Part shown: positions 26,315 to 34,887 of the stretch, piece by piece | How positions within the stretch are numbered: position 1 is the first letter of the stretch | Layout of the letters: the number at the start of each line of letters is the position of its first letter | Source of the DNA: Floricoccus penangensis | GTDB lineage: Bacteria; Bacillota; Bacilli; Lactobacillales; Streptococcaceae | Direction of reading: 5' to 3' | NCBI RefSeq assembly: GCF_001832885.1 | Contig: NZ_MKIQ01000027.1 | Location: 186,001 to 250,000, forward strand | DNA length: 64,000 bases | Notes under the pieces: generated by a model | The model's input: only the letters and a program-made list of their open reading frames with translations | Database searches by the model: none | Told to the model about the DNA's origin: nothing | Made by a program: the position numbers and the translations under genes

Positions 26315-27260
26315 TCAAGAAAGAATTTTAAAAATATATACAAGACTCAATAAAGGAATTCAGTTAAGTAAAAAAGAACTATGTAGAGAATTCAAAAAAG
26401 ATGAGAGGACAATTCAAAGAGATTTTAGTTTAATTGAGCAGTTTATTGAAGAAGAATCAAATTATTCTTCAAAACTAGAACGAAAGAATAACTCATACTT
26501 TATTTCAGATAAATCTGTATTAAAAAAAGAAGATATCCTTGTTATTATTAAAATATTGTTAGAAAATCGTGCTTTTAATAAAAAAGAAAATGATAAGTTA
26601 ATAGATAATTTACTTTCATTGGTTACTAAGGATGAGAAAAAAGAAATAACTGATATTATTGGAAGTGAAAAACTGAACTATGTTCCAATAACTTGTGAGG
26701 AAGATAGAATTGATAAGATATGGGCTTTATCTGAATCTATAATAAAAGAGGAAGTGATAAATGTTACTTATAAGAGCCCTTATAGAGAAGAACAAACTTA
26801 TAAAATTTTTCCTATGGCACTTTATTATGATTCTCATTATTTTTATATAGAGGCATTAAGTATCAATCGTGAACGACATCCAACTCTTAAAATTGATAGA
26901 ATAATATCTTTTGAAAAAGTTAATGATATCAAACCAAATATTTCATATGGTAATAAATATCGCGATGGAGATAATAGAAATCTAAAAGTTGACGCATTTT
27001 CGGGGAAAAAAATCACAGTAAAAGTAGAGTTTAATTACGATCCAACGATTGTTCAAGACCAATTTCCTAATGCTAGAATACTTTCTCAAAATAATGATAA
27101 AACAATATTAGATTTTGAAACTCAATACACTCCTGGCTTAATGCGATGGATTTTTAGTCAGTCAGAAGGATTAAAAGTTTTATATCCTGATTTTTTAGTT
27201 AATGAAATTAGAGAATTTTTTCAAAAATTCGTTAATAAGTATGAAGAAAATGATTGCTAA
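26307..27260 (+). CDS. WYL-domain transcriptional regulator
   Basis: 317 residues. An N-terminal HTH (residues 1-60: RILKIYTRLNKGIQLSKKELCREF, DERTIQRDFSLIEQFI) is followed by a WYL domain (about 150-220: EVINVTYKSPYREEQTYKIFPMALYYDSHYFYIEAL) and a C-terminal WCX-like extension (about 225-310). WYL regulators sense nucleic acids or nucleotides, and several (CapW, BrxR) control phage-defence loci. It starts within the carboxypeptidase gene and lies about 240 bases upstream of two DUF262 genes, so it may regulate them. That link is inference from position. Confidence 0.88.
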   Translation: MNSQERILKIYTRLNKGIQLSKKELCREFKKDERTIQRDFSLIEQFIEEESNYSSKLERKNNSYFISDKSVLKKEDILVIIKILLENRAFNKKENDKLIDNLLSLVTKDEKKEITDIIGSEKLNYVPITCEEDRIDKIWALSESIIKEEVINVTYKSPYREEQTYKIFPMALYYDSHYFYIEALSINRERHPTLKIDRIISFEKVNDIKPNISYGNKYRDGDNRNLKVDAFSGKKITVKVEFNYDPTIVQDQFPNARILSQNNDKTILDFETQYTPGLMRWIFSQSEGLKVLYPDFLVNEIREFFQKFVNKYEENDC

Positions 27261-27501
27261 GCAGTCTTTTTTCTTTGGGTAGACAATATATGTCTATGTA
27301 ATGATGTATAATATATTTATCAATTGATAATTTAAAATTATGAAGGAGAAAATCTACGGCAAGTGATATGATTTATATAAATCAGTTAGGAGATGGAAAA
27401 GGAAATTGGCTACTTACAAAAACTGTTGTTAATTATGAAATAAATGGACTAAAAATTGAAAATAATATTATAAATTGTATAAAAAATAGGTGGTGAGAAG
27501 T

Positions 27502-28782
27502 TTGGCATTATTAGAAGAAGAACTGAATATATGTAATATTAGTGAGCTTTTTGATATGAATTTGAAAATCCCAGAATACCAAAGACCGTATACTTGGTCA
27601 ACGGAGTCAGTCAGTACGATGTTTTCAGATATTAAAAATGCTTTTAGTAAGAATATTGAAGAATACAGATTAGGTACAATCATTCTTCATAAAGTCGGTG
27701 AATATTACAATATTGTGGACGGGCAACAACGTATTACAACGTTGTCAATTTTACTTTATTATTTAAATGAAAATAACAAATTATTAGATGAGGAATATTC
27801 TAATCTTTCGGTTGAAAATATAAATAGAAATTCAAGTTTGTTAAAGAAATTAGTAAAAGAAGTAAATAAAAGTGAGTTTAAAAATTACTTGTTAGGTAAT
27901 TGTACACTTGTAAAGATCGTTACTGATGAACAGCAAGAGGCATTTCAGTTTTTTGATTCTCAAAATACAAGAGGGAAAGCATTAAATCCTCACGATTTGT
28001 TAAAATCATACCATTTGAGAGAAATGAATAGCGATTCTGAGGAGAAAAAAATAAATGTAATTTCTAAGTGGGAAAATATAGATCAAAATAAACTTGATAA
28101 ACTGTTTAGAATTTTTTTATTTCCAATTACTCAGTGGTATAAAAACAAAAATGGTTTAAATTATTCAATAAAAGATATTTCAAATTTTAAAGGAATAAAG
28201 AAAAATAATAATTTTAATTATTCAATTTATCATAAATCAAGTAATTTATTTATTGAACAATTAAATTCAACAGGAATAAATGAATTATTTGAAAGTGAAC
28301 AAATTAATCAATTTCAACTAAATCAACCTATTGTTGCAGGAGATAGATTTTTCAAATGGACTGTTCATTATTTAGAACTTTTAAAAAAGATTGAAGATAG
28401 AGTTAAAAATAATTATTCACAAGAAGAAATTCCAACAAAAAATAGTGGAGATAGGTATGTTTACCAGTTATTTTTATCTGTTTTGCAATTTTTTGCAGAT
28501 CGATTTGGTATTGAAAATATGGATATCAATGTGATGGACTTCTTTTATACTTGGAGTTATTCCATTAGGTTAAAGATGCAAGCAGTTTATAAGGAGACAA
28601 TAAACAAGTATGCACAAGGAAAGCATGATCGAATTAATAAAGAAATAGACATGTTTAATATGATCAATGAAATGAATTGTCCAAGAGAATTAACTGCAAT
28701 AATATTTGAAGAAGTTACTGATATATCTAATAAAAAATATGAAGAAATATTTAATAAAATTAAGAAAATAAACGGATGGTAA
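27502..28782 (+). CDS. DUF262-family (GmrSD-like) protein, first of a pair
   Basis: Start taken as TTG at 27502 (426 aa), 8 bases after AGGTGG; GTG codons at 27490 and 27493 sit on the ribosome-binding site itself. The N-terminus has the DUF262 pattern LKIPEYQRPYTWS and YNIVDGQQRITTLSILLYYL, the ParB/Srx-like nuclease motif DGQQR. Helical repeats follow to the end. I see no C-terminal DUF1524 His motif. DUF262 proteins pair with DUF1524 domains in modification-dependent (type IV) restriction, as in GmrSD, BrxU and SspE. It is very AT-rich, and its stop overlaps the next gene by 7 bases. Confidence 0.82.
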   Translation: MALLEEELNICNISELFDMNLKIPEYQRPYTWSTESVSTMFSDIKNAFSKNIEEYRLGTIILHKVGEYYNIVDGQQRITTLSILLYYLNENNKLLDEEYSNLSVENINRNSSLLKKLVKEVNKSEFKNYLLGNCTLVKIVTDEQQEAFQFFDSQNTRGKALNPHDLLKSYHLREMNSDSEEKKINVISKWENIDQNKLDKLFRIFLFPITQWYKNKNGLNYSIKDISNFKGIKKNNNFNYSIYHKSSNLFIEQLNSTGINELFESEQINQFQLNQPIVAGDRFFKWTVHYLELLKKIEDRVKNNYSQEEIPTKNSGDRYVYQLFLSVLQFFADRFGIENMDINVMDFFYTWSYSIRLKMQAVYKETINKYAQGKHDRINKEIDMFNMINEMNCPRELTAIIFEEVTDISNKKYEEIFNKIKKINGW

Positions 28783-30563
28783 AAATGGTTGATAATTTAA
28801 AACTTATTTCAGTATCAGAAATATTTAGGAATGATTTCTATGAAATACCTATTTATCAAAGAAATTATGCTTGGAAAGTTGAACATATTGAACAGCTTAT
28901 TTATGATATAGAATCAGCAGAGGATATTTATTTTTTAGGCAATCTAATTGTAAACAAAAAAGACAATTTTTTATATGAGGTAATTGATGGTCAGCAAAGA
29001 TTGACTACATTGTATTTGCTTGAAAAATATTTAAAAGTGCCTTTTTCGGTTGATAGTTTGAAGTTTGAAGCAAGAGAAAAATCAAATAAAACACTTAGAC
29101 ATTTATGTGATGAGGATTTTGATGAGAAATTTATGTCTACAGAAATTGTTGATGGATATAGAATCATAGAAAATTATTTTCTAAGCAATCCTAGTATAGA
29201 TAAAGATAATTTTATTAAAAAACTAGAAGATATTAAGTTAGTAAGGATACAAGTTCCTGAAAAAATTGATTTGAATCATTATTTTGAAATTATGAATACC
29301 CGAGGTGAACAGTTAGAACTCCATGAAATCGCTAAAGCTAGTATTCTAGGGAACTTACAACAAAATGATATGCGAGTTGCTTCAGAAATATGGGATAGTT
29401 GTGCAGATATGGATTCATATATTCAGATGAACTTCACTCCACTTATAAGAGGAAAATTATTTGATGATTCATGGTCTAATTTAAAGGAAGAAATACGTGA
29501 TTTTGACTCCTTGAGTTCTTTATTTAATAATGAAAATAATGATGTTAGTGGAATTAATAGACAAAAACTATCAGAAATTATAAAGAATCATACTACTAAA
29601 TTTAATGCTTATGAGGAGAACTCTTTAGATTCGGAGAATTCAGAGAATGAAAGATTTGAATCAATTATATCTTTTCCTAATTTTTTGCTCCAAGTAAATG
29701 CTGTGATAGCAAGTTTAGACGAGCAGGATTCATCACTTGATGATATTAATTTTCTGTCAAATTTAGAAGAAAATTGGAGGGATGAAAATTCTGCTAAAAA
29801 CTTTATTTTTAATTTGTTAAAGCTTAGAGTTTTGTTTGATAAATATATTATTAAGAGAGAATTTTTGTCATCTTATGAAGATTCGGGGAAGTGGTCACTT
29901 AAAAAAATAGAAAAAAATACAAATAACCGAAGTTTAAAAGCTATTTACAAAGCAACCATAAATGGAGATAATAGTCAATTGAGAACTCTTCAGTCTGCAT
30001 TGCGCGTAACTTATACTTCTCCTAAGACCATGCATTGGATCTCTTATATATTGAAAAAGTTAGTAGATGGAACTGAAATTAATCTCATAAATATTTTAGA
30101 AAAATATGCTATTGAGAAGGTGATAAATTCTGATTATAAAAATGCAACTGGATTCAAATTTGATAGAATTATTTTCACGTATTTAGATTATTTGATATAT
30201 AGAGACAGCTACACATATCAAGGGAAAAAAATAGAATTAGAAGGCAATTGGCAATTCCAGTTTAGGAATTCTATTGAGCATTTCTATCCGCAAAATCCAT
30301 CAGAGAATGAAAAATGGGATTATGAAAGTTTGAATTCATTTGGTAATCTTGCTTTAATAACAGTTTCTGGAAATTCAAAATTTAGTAATACGATGCCTGC
30401 AGGTAAAGTAAGTACATACAGTAGTGTTATTAACCAAAGTTGGAAGCTTAAAATAATGTATATTATGATGGAAAAGAACAATATGGAGTGGACGAAGGAG
30501 CTGTCACAAATTCATAAAAATCAAATGTTCGAAATCTTAGATCGTGAAACTAAAAAGTTTTAA
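28776..30563 (+). CDS. DUF262-DUF1524 (GmrSD-like) protein, second of a pair
   Basis: 595 residues. DUF262 N-terminus: IPIYQRNYAWKVEHIEQL, FLGNLIVNKKDNF, VIDGQQRLTTLYLL. The C-terminal DUF1524 (His-Me finger-like nuclease) is shown by NSIEHFYPQNPSENEKW, FGNLALITVSGNSKFSN and the final basic helix (about 490-595). The two nuclease modules in one chain match type IV restriction enzymes such as GmrSD, BrxU and SspE, which cut modified phage DNA; the DUF262 part hydrolyses NTP. The gene begins inside the preceding DUF262 gene, so the two are one translational unit. A defence role is likely but not shown. Confidence 0.85.
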   Translation: MVKMVDNLKLISVSEIFRNDFYEIPIYQRNYAWKVEHIEQLIYDIESAEDIYFLGNLIVNKKDNFLYEVIDGQQRLTTLYLLEKYLKVPFSVDSLKFEAREKSNKTLRHLCDEDFDEKFMSTEIVDGYRIIENYFLSNPSIDKDNFIKKLEDIKLVRIQVPEKIDLNHYFEIMNTRGEQLELHEIAKASILGNLQQNDMRVASEIWDSCADMDSYIQMNFTPLIRGKLFDDSWSNLKEEIRDFDSLSSLFNNENNDVSGINRQKLSEIIKNHTTKFNAYEENSLDSENSENERFESIISFPNFLLQVNAVIASLDEQDSSLDDINFLSNLEENWRDENSAKNFIFNLLKLRVLFDKYIIKREFLSSYEDSGKWSLKKIEKNTNNRSLKAIYKATINGDNSQLRTLQSALRVTYTSPKTMHWISYILKKLVDGTEINLINILEKYAIEKVINSDYKNATGFKFDRIIFTYLDYLIYRDSYTYQGKKIELEGNWQFQFRNSIEHFYPQNPSENEKWDYESLNSFGNLALITVSGNSKFSNTMPAGKVSTYSSVINQSWKLKIMYIMMEKNNMEWTKELSQIHKNQMFEILDRETKKF

Positions 30564-30573
30564 CTGAAAATGT

Positions 30574-30611
30574 AACCTTTAATTTTAGCAACGAAAGTTA
30601 AGGGTTTTTAT
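30574..30611 (+). terminator. Rho-independent terminator of the DUF262 pair
   Basis: AACCTTTAA-TTT / AAA-TTAAGGGTT stem, loop AGCAACG, followed by TTTTATT. Confidence 0.75.
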
Positions 30612-30646
30612 TGTATAATTAACAAAAAGAATAAGGAGCCATCAAT

Positions 30647-31042
30647 ATGATTGAATATAAAAGAAACGAAAAAATTTCTGTTGAAGCTTTTCGTCAGGTC
30701 TTGATTAGTTCAGGCATTAATCGACCTGTAAATGATATCCCAAGACTTCAGGCAATGCTAGATAATTCAAATCTTATCTGGACTGCATGGGATGGTGATA
30801 GGCTAGTTGCAGTAGCAAGGAGTCTTACGGATTTTTCCTTTGTCTGCTATATGTCTGACTTAGCTGTTGCCAGTGATTACCAAAAGCAAGGTATCGGGAA
30901 AAAGTTAATAGATAAAACTAAAGAGGATCTTGGATCTACTGTTGCCTTTCTTCTCTTATCTGCTCCGAGTGCAATGGAATACTACCCAAAAGTTGGTCTG
31001 AAAAATATTAGTAACGCATTTTTTACACCTAGAAAAGATTGA
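30647..31042 (+). CDS. GNAT-family N-acetyltransferase
   Basis: 131 residues, AAGGAG before ATG. The acetyl-CoA loop is DLAVASDYQKQGIGKKLIDKT (about 80-100). ARSLTDFSFVCYMSDLAV is the preceding strand and AMEYYPKVGL the end of the fold. The compact one-domain form is common in small-molecule acetyltransferases; the acceptor is unknown. It starts a run of small enzymes and lies 7 bases upstream of a sugar O-acetyltransferase, so the two are probably co-transcribed. Confidence 0.85.
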   Translation: MIEYKRNEKISVEAFRQVLISSGINRPVNDIPRLQAMLDNSNLIWTAWDGDRLVAVARSLTDFSFVCYMSDLAVASDYQKQGIGKKLIDKTKEDLGSTVAFLLLSAPSAMEYYPKVGLKNISNAFFTPRKD

Positions 31043-31049
31043 GATATTC

Positions 31050-31649
31050 ATGAATTTAGAAGAACAAAGACAACATATTTTATCCGGACAAATCTACAAT
31101 GATTTAACACCAGAGCTTATTAAGGCACGCGAGAGAACAGTTTTATTGACAAATGAATACAATGCTTCTTTCGGACAAGGCCCAGAAATAAGAGAAGGTA
31201 TCCTAAAAAGATTGCTTGGGAAGGTTAGTACTGGTGCATATTTTGAGCCAACCTTTCGCTGCGAGTTTGGCTACAATATCTCGCTTGGGAAGAATTTTTA
31301 TGCCAACTTTGATTGTGTAATGCTAGATGGTGGAGGAATCGAGGTAGGTGATAATGTACTTTTTGGTCCTCGAGTAGGTATTTACACTACAAATCATGCT
31401 ATTGATGCCAGAGAGCGTGCTACAGGTGCATGTTATGCTAAGAAAGTTACAATTGGAGATAATGTTTGGATTGGTGCAGGAGTTCATATTAATCCAGGTG
31501 TGAATATTGGTAGTAACACAATAATCGGATCAGGAAGTGTAGTCACAAGTGATATTCCTGCAAACGTCATTGCAGCAGGAGTTCCGTGTAGGCTTATTAG
31601 GGAAATTACAAACGAAGATAAGACAGGTTTTGAGCCTGATCAATATTAA
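31050..31649 (+). CDS. Maltose/galactoside O-acetyltransferase family (left-handed beta helix)
   Basis: 199 residues. The N-terminal helix (MNLEEQRQHILSGQIYNDLTPELIKARERT) is the Maa/Mac family head. A hexapeptide-repeat beta helix (about 70-185: NISLGKNFYANFDCVML, VTIGDNVWIGAGVHINPGV, NTIIGSGSVVTSDIPANV) follows. The catalytic His lies in GIYTTNHAIDA near residue 113. These trimers acetylate sugars with acetyl-CoA. It follows the GNAT gene by 7 bases. Confidence 0.9.
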   Translation: MNLEEQRQHILSGQIYNDLTPELIKARERTVLLTNEYNASFGQGPEIREGILKRLLGKVSTGAYFEPTFRCEFGYNISLGKNFYANFDCVMLDGGGIEVGDNVLFGPRVGIYTTNHAIDARERATGACYAKKVTIGDNVWIGAGVHINPGVNIGSNTIIGSGSVVTSDIPANVIAAGVPCRLIREITNEDKTGFEPDQY

Positions 31650-31698
31650 TTTATTTATTTGACTTTAGATAACTAATATTAGAAAAAATGGAGATTAT

Positions 31699-32052
31699 AT
31701 GATTTTACATTGCATAAAGAAAACCGATTGGGAAGACCGAAAAAATAAAACTTCATGGGGTGAAGAAGAACTAGCAAAAGATGGCTTTATTCACTGTTCA
31801 ACTATTGAATTATTTTGGCGTGTAACTAAGTTTTTTGAAGAAGTTGAAGATGAGTTAGTAATTCTTTGCATTGATGAAGATCAATTAGAATCTGAAGTTG
31901 TATATGAAGATACAGAGAATACTGGAAAACTTTTTCCTCATGTTTATGGACTCATTAATAATGATGCTATTGTAGATGTTCTTCCTTATTTAAGGGACGA
32001 AGAAGGACAATATATCAAAAATAAAGAATTTATAAAATTTGAAGATGAGTGA
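31699..32052 (+). CDS. DUF952 family protein
   Basis: 117 residues, TGGAGAT before ATG. The family features are visible: ILHCIKKTDWED, KDGFIHCSTIELFWRV (the conserved FIHCS motif), ELVILCIDEDQL and LFPHVYGLINNDAIVDVLPY. The fold is a small alpha-beta barrel with a proposed but unproven enzyme role. It lies 5 bases before the next gene and is likely co-transcribed with it. Confidence 0.85.
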   Translation: MILHCIKKTDWEDRKNKTSWGEEELAKDGFIHCSTIELFWRVTKFFEEVEDELVILCIDEDQLESEVVYEDTENTGKLFPHVYGLINNDAIVDVLPYLRDEEGQYIKNKEFIKFEDE

Positions 32053-32057
32053 TGTAG

Positions 32058-32477
32058 ATGAATTATAAAATCATTAATATAGAGGAACAAAAATTCTTAG
32101 GCAAATCTTGTGGAAAAGTTAATACTGAAACTGATTTTTCTATCTTTTGGATGAAATTTTATGAAAAAAATAAAAATTATGATGGTATTACTTACGGAGT
32201 AAGTTCAGATTTTATGGATAATGAATTTACCTATACGATTTGTGTTCCACTTACTGAAGAAGATAGAGTTAAGGATTTTCAGCCAATAGTGGTTGATGCT
32301 GCTACATATGTGATTTTTGGACTTGTAGGACCAGCGAATGAAACAATTCCAAGCGCGTGGGATTATGCTATAAAAAATTTCGACCTCGCTTATACTTCTA
32401 ACATCGAAGTATACTACTGTGGAAATCGAATGGATGTCAACTATAAAATGGAGCTTTGGATACCAATAAAAAAATAA
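32058..32477 (+). CDS. GyrI-like / effector-binding domain protein
   Basis: 139 residues. The sequence matches stand-alone GyrI-like (AraC effector-binding) proteins: KFLGKSCGKVNTETDFSIFW, ITYGVSSDF, FTYTICVPL, AATYVIFGLVGP and the final MELWIPIKK strand. These bind small hydrophobic cations or drugs without a DNA-binding domain; some act as hydrolases or drug-sequestering proteins. The ribosome-binding site is weak (GATGTAG), and translation may be coupled to the DUF952 gene. Confidence 0.8.
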   Translation: MNYKIINIEEQKFLGKSCGKVNTETDFSIFWMKFYEKNKNYDGITYGVSSDFMDNEFTYTICVPLTEEDRVKDFQPIVVDAATYVIFGLVGPANETIPSAWDYAIKNFDLAYTSNIEVYYCGNRMDVNYKMELWIPIKK

Positions 32478-32570
32478 ATCTCTTTATATATGAGCGCTTA
32501 TCCTATATAATGAATATATTCATCATTTCCATGAGTGATTTAAATTTTAAGAAGTAGGTAATAAGGATTC

Positions 32571-32726
32571 ATGACAAATCAAACAAATGATAAGCCAATG
32601 ACTGCAAAGGAAAAAATGGCGGAAATTATCAAAAATAAACAAGGCGGTGGTCGTTCAAAAACTATGCCATCACCTAAAAACGACCGTACAAACATGCGTA
32701 AAGGTCCAAAGATTTTTAATAAATAA
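32571..32726 (+). CDS. Small conserved basic protein, 51 aa
   Basis: ATG at 32571 has AAGGA 5 bases before it. The protein is basic, with MTAKEKMAEIIKNKQGGGRS, a Gly-rich centre and the end NMRKGPKIFNK. Short proteins with this GGG...KGPKIFNK layout occur in streptococci and relatives, so it is probably conserved and real despite the small size; its function is unknown. A terminator lies just after it. Confidence 0.65.
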   Translation: MTNQTNDKPMTAKEKMAEIIKNKQGGGRSKTMPSPKNDRTNMRKGPKIFNK

Positions 32727-32733
32727 TATAGGT

Positions 32734-32764
32734 AGTACCAGCTGATAAAGTTGGTGCTTTTATT
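32734..32764 (+). terminator. Rho-independent terminator
   Basis: AGTACCAGCT / AGTTGGTGCT stem (two G-T pairs), loop GATAA, then TTTTATTTT. Confidence 0.75.
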
Positions 32765-33249
32765 TTGAAGCTGTGAAATCTCTATATATGTGTATATCGA
32801 TGTTTAAACAATAAAAAAATATTTATAAAATTATTGACATATGATTGTAATAATGTAATAATTGTATAAAGAAAGATAAAAAGTTAAAAGGGGGAGGCTA
32901 AAGTTTAAAGTTTAAATTTTATTTATAACTAAGTCTAGAGTAACAGTCTGTATCTATCAAAATATACATTAGTGGTAAATCAAGATTTTTCTTTTCATAA
33001 GTATTATCCTGAAATTAGAAAAATTTTTCAATATTACATTTGTAATATTTGATAACTGAAAAGTATTAATTATATATAAAAATTTTTAAACTAAAAATAT
33101 AAATTATTTATCGTAACGAAAAGAAAATTTTAAGATAGCATTCACATATTACATATTATATGTATTTGTTATGAAAATGGGGAGATTTATTTGCTAATTT
33201 TAATGCGTAGTGCATAAAATCAATAAGTAAGAGGGTATTGGAAATTAAA
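32765..33249. other. AT-rich non-coding region upstream of the lipoprotein gene
   Basis: 485 bases without a convincing gene. A promoter-like TTGACA (32834-32839) with AATAAT 17 bases later leads to a GGGGGAGG at about 32890 that has no start codon after it, suggesting a lost gene. Two inverted repeats are present: AATATTAC-ATTT-GTAATATT (33030-33049) and TACATA-TTA-TATGTA (about 33149-33163). Confidence 0.5.
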
Positions 33250-34203
33250 ATGAAAAATAAAAAAATTATATTTCTATCAGTTGTAGTTTTATTAGCCGCT
33301 GCTGGGTGCTCAAACAAGAAGTCAGATGCTAAAACATCAACTTCATCAAGTACTTCAATATCAAGTACAAAATCAAGTACAGCTTCAACTACCAACTCAA
33401 CTATTCCAGAAAGTGAAATTGATAATAATTCAGATGTTCAAAGTTCAGATGTACAAAATTCTGAAAATGATCAGAATGGTGAAACTGGAAGCAACGCACA
33501 ACAACCTACTATTACAGATGGTGATTTAGATATTCAAGCAATTAATAATGGCGATTTTTCTACTCTTGTTGGTACATGGAAAAATGGAAAAGGGAATATA
33601 ATTACAATAAATGCAGATGGAACTACAAACGGCAATATGACAATTAAAGCTGTTAAAGACTCTGACAAAACTAGTAAGGTTCCATATGTAGGCATTAGTA
33701 ATGGCGAGACTGGGGCAGCAATAGGGCTTTTTAAAATCGGTTTTAAAAATCCAGATGGAGATCAATCTGACTCTAGTAAACCAAGATTAATTATTACCCA
33801 AAGCTCAAATAATTTTCCAGCAGACGAATATTACTATCGCTCTTCAGAAGAAGTACAAGCACCTACTGAAAATACTTCACAAAATAATGCAGATTTAGAT
33901 ATTTCAGCTATCAACAATGGCGATTTTTCTACATTAGTCGGAACATGGAAAAATGGTAAAGGTAATTTAATTACAATAAATGCTGATGGGACTACAAATA
34001 AATATGGGTCATTACACGCTGTTAAAGATTCAGATAAAACAAGTAAGATTCCATATGTAGGTATCAATGGAGCAGCAATCGGGCTTTTTAAAATTGGCTT
34101 TAAGAATCCAGATGGAGATCAATCTGATTCTAATAAGCCAAGATTGATTATTGCTCAAAATGGTGGAAATTATCCTGCAGATGAATATTATTACCGTCAG
34201 TAG
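33250..34203 (+). CDS. Lipoprotein with two tandem DUF6287-like domains
   Basis: Start placed at ATG 33250 (317 aa): the TTG twelve bases earlier is too close to GAGGG. The signal peptide ends in LLAAAGC, a lipobox. A Ser/Thr-rich stretch (about 25-75) spaces the domains from the membrane. Two copies of a roughly 100-residue unit follow, each starting LDI-AINNGDFSTLVGTWKNG and ending PADEYYYR, about 80% identical to each other. This unit resembles DUF6287 of streptococcal lipoproteins. It is exposed on the outer face of the membrane; function unknown. Confidence 0.8.
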   Translation: MKNKKIIFLSVVVLLAAAGCSNKKSDAKTSTSSSTSISSTKSSTASTTNSTIPESEIDNNSDVQSSDVQNSENDQNGETGSNAQQPTITDGDLDIQAINNGDFSTLVGTWKNGKGNIITINADGTTNGNMTIKAVKDSDKTSKVPYVGISNGETGAAIGLFKIGFKNPDGDQSDSSKPRLIITQSSNNFPADEYYYRSSEEVQAPTENTSQNNADLDISAINNGDFSTLVGTWKNGKGNLITINADGTTNKYGSLHAVKDSDKTSKIPYVGINGAAIGLFKIGFKNPDGDQSDSNKPRLIIAQNGGNYPADEYYYRQ

Positions 34204-34236
34204 TATTCAAAAAATATAAAAGAAATTTATATAGAT

Positions 34237-34271
34237 AAAGATATCAATCATAGAACTGATATCTTTTTTTT
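34237..34271 (+). terminator. Rho-independent terminator of the lipoprotein gene
   Basis: AAAGATATCA / TGATATCTTT stem with a 10-base loop and a T run. Confidence 0.85.
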
Positions 34272-34362
34272 ATATCTATGGTATTGTTTTTATCGAATTA
34301 TATAAATAAGCGAAAATCCATATTGGAAAAAGAAAGTTAAGAGAGGAATATTTTAATAATTT

Positions 34363-34390
34363 CAAAAAAAAATACAGCCATTGGCTGTAT
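34363..34390 (-). terminator. Rho-independent terminator of the VOC gene
   Basis: ATACAGCC / GGCTGTAT stem, followed on the minus strand by nine T residues. Confidence 0.85.
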
Positions 34391-34399
34391 AATATTATC

Positions 34400-34774
34400 T
34401 TAACTTTGAGCATATATTCTTAATAGATTACCATCAGGATCTTCAACCATCGCAAAACGCTCACCCAACTTATTTGTAACAGGTTGTTGAAAAATTTTGA
34501 TACCTGCATTAGTAAGTTTATGACATAGATCATCAACATCTTGAGCTGAATCACATAAGAAGGCAAGATCGATTTTGCTTCCAGATGACATTGGAATAGA
34601 TCCGTAGATTGACTCATGGTAACTAGGAGTACTAAGCGAAAGTTTTACTCCTTTATTATTTAAGAAGATACAATATTCAGTATCTCTAAGTAAAATCGAA
34701 AAACCTAGTAATTCATAAAATTTAAGTGACTCTTTAATATCATCTGTTATTATTTCTACCATTCCTAATTTCAT
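34400..34774 (-). CDS. VOC (glyoxalase/bleomycin-resistance fold) protein
   Basis: 124 residues. Two beta-alpha-beta-beta-beta modules: MVEIITDDIKESLKFYELLGFSIL with D..YCIFLNNKGVKLSLS, then KIDLAFLCDSAQDVDDLCHKL..GIKIFQQP with RFAMVEDPDGNLLRIY. The DPDGN motif with its following strand is typical of the superfamily. Members include glyoxalases, dioxygenases and antibiotic-binding proteins; no substrate can be named here. TAGGAGG precedes the start on the minus strand. It is a single gene with its own terminator. Confidence 0.88.
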   Translation of the reverse strand: MKLGMVEIITDDIKESLKFYELLGFSILLRDTEYCIFLNNKGVKLSLSTPSYHESIYGSIPMSSGSKIDLAFLCDSAQDVDDLCHKLTNAGIKIFQQPVTNKLGERFAMVEDPDGNLLRIYAQS

Positions 34775-34887
34775 AATATATAACCTCCTATTAAAATAAA
34801 TTTTATAAGGACATCATATCATATACATAGAGATTTTTCATGAATTAAAAATGATATAATACTAGTAATAAATAAGGAGACTGAATT

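Noticed and set aside
27368-27496. Possible 42-aa gene MIYINQLGDGKGNWLLTK... before the DUF262 pair
   Set aside because: The nearest AAGGAG is about 20 bases from the ATG and the frame runs over the start of the DUF262 gene; it may be a remnant but cannot be supported as a gene.
33035-33044. CopY operator controlling the distant copper ATPase
   Set aside because: The box is 5.7 kb from copB and faces another gene; outer consensus positions also mismatch.
33191-33217. 8-codon frame MLILMRSA with GGGGAG upstream, a possible leader peptide for the lipoprotein gene
   Set aside because: Too short to distinguish from chance and no regulatory hairpin follows it.
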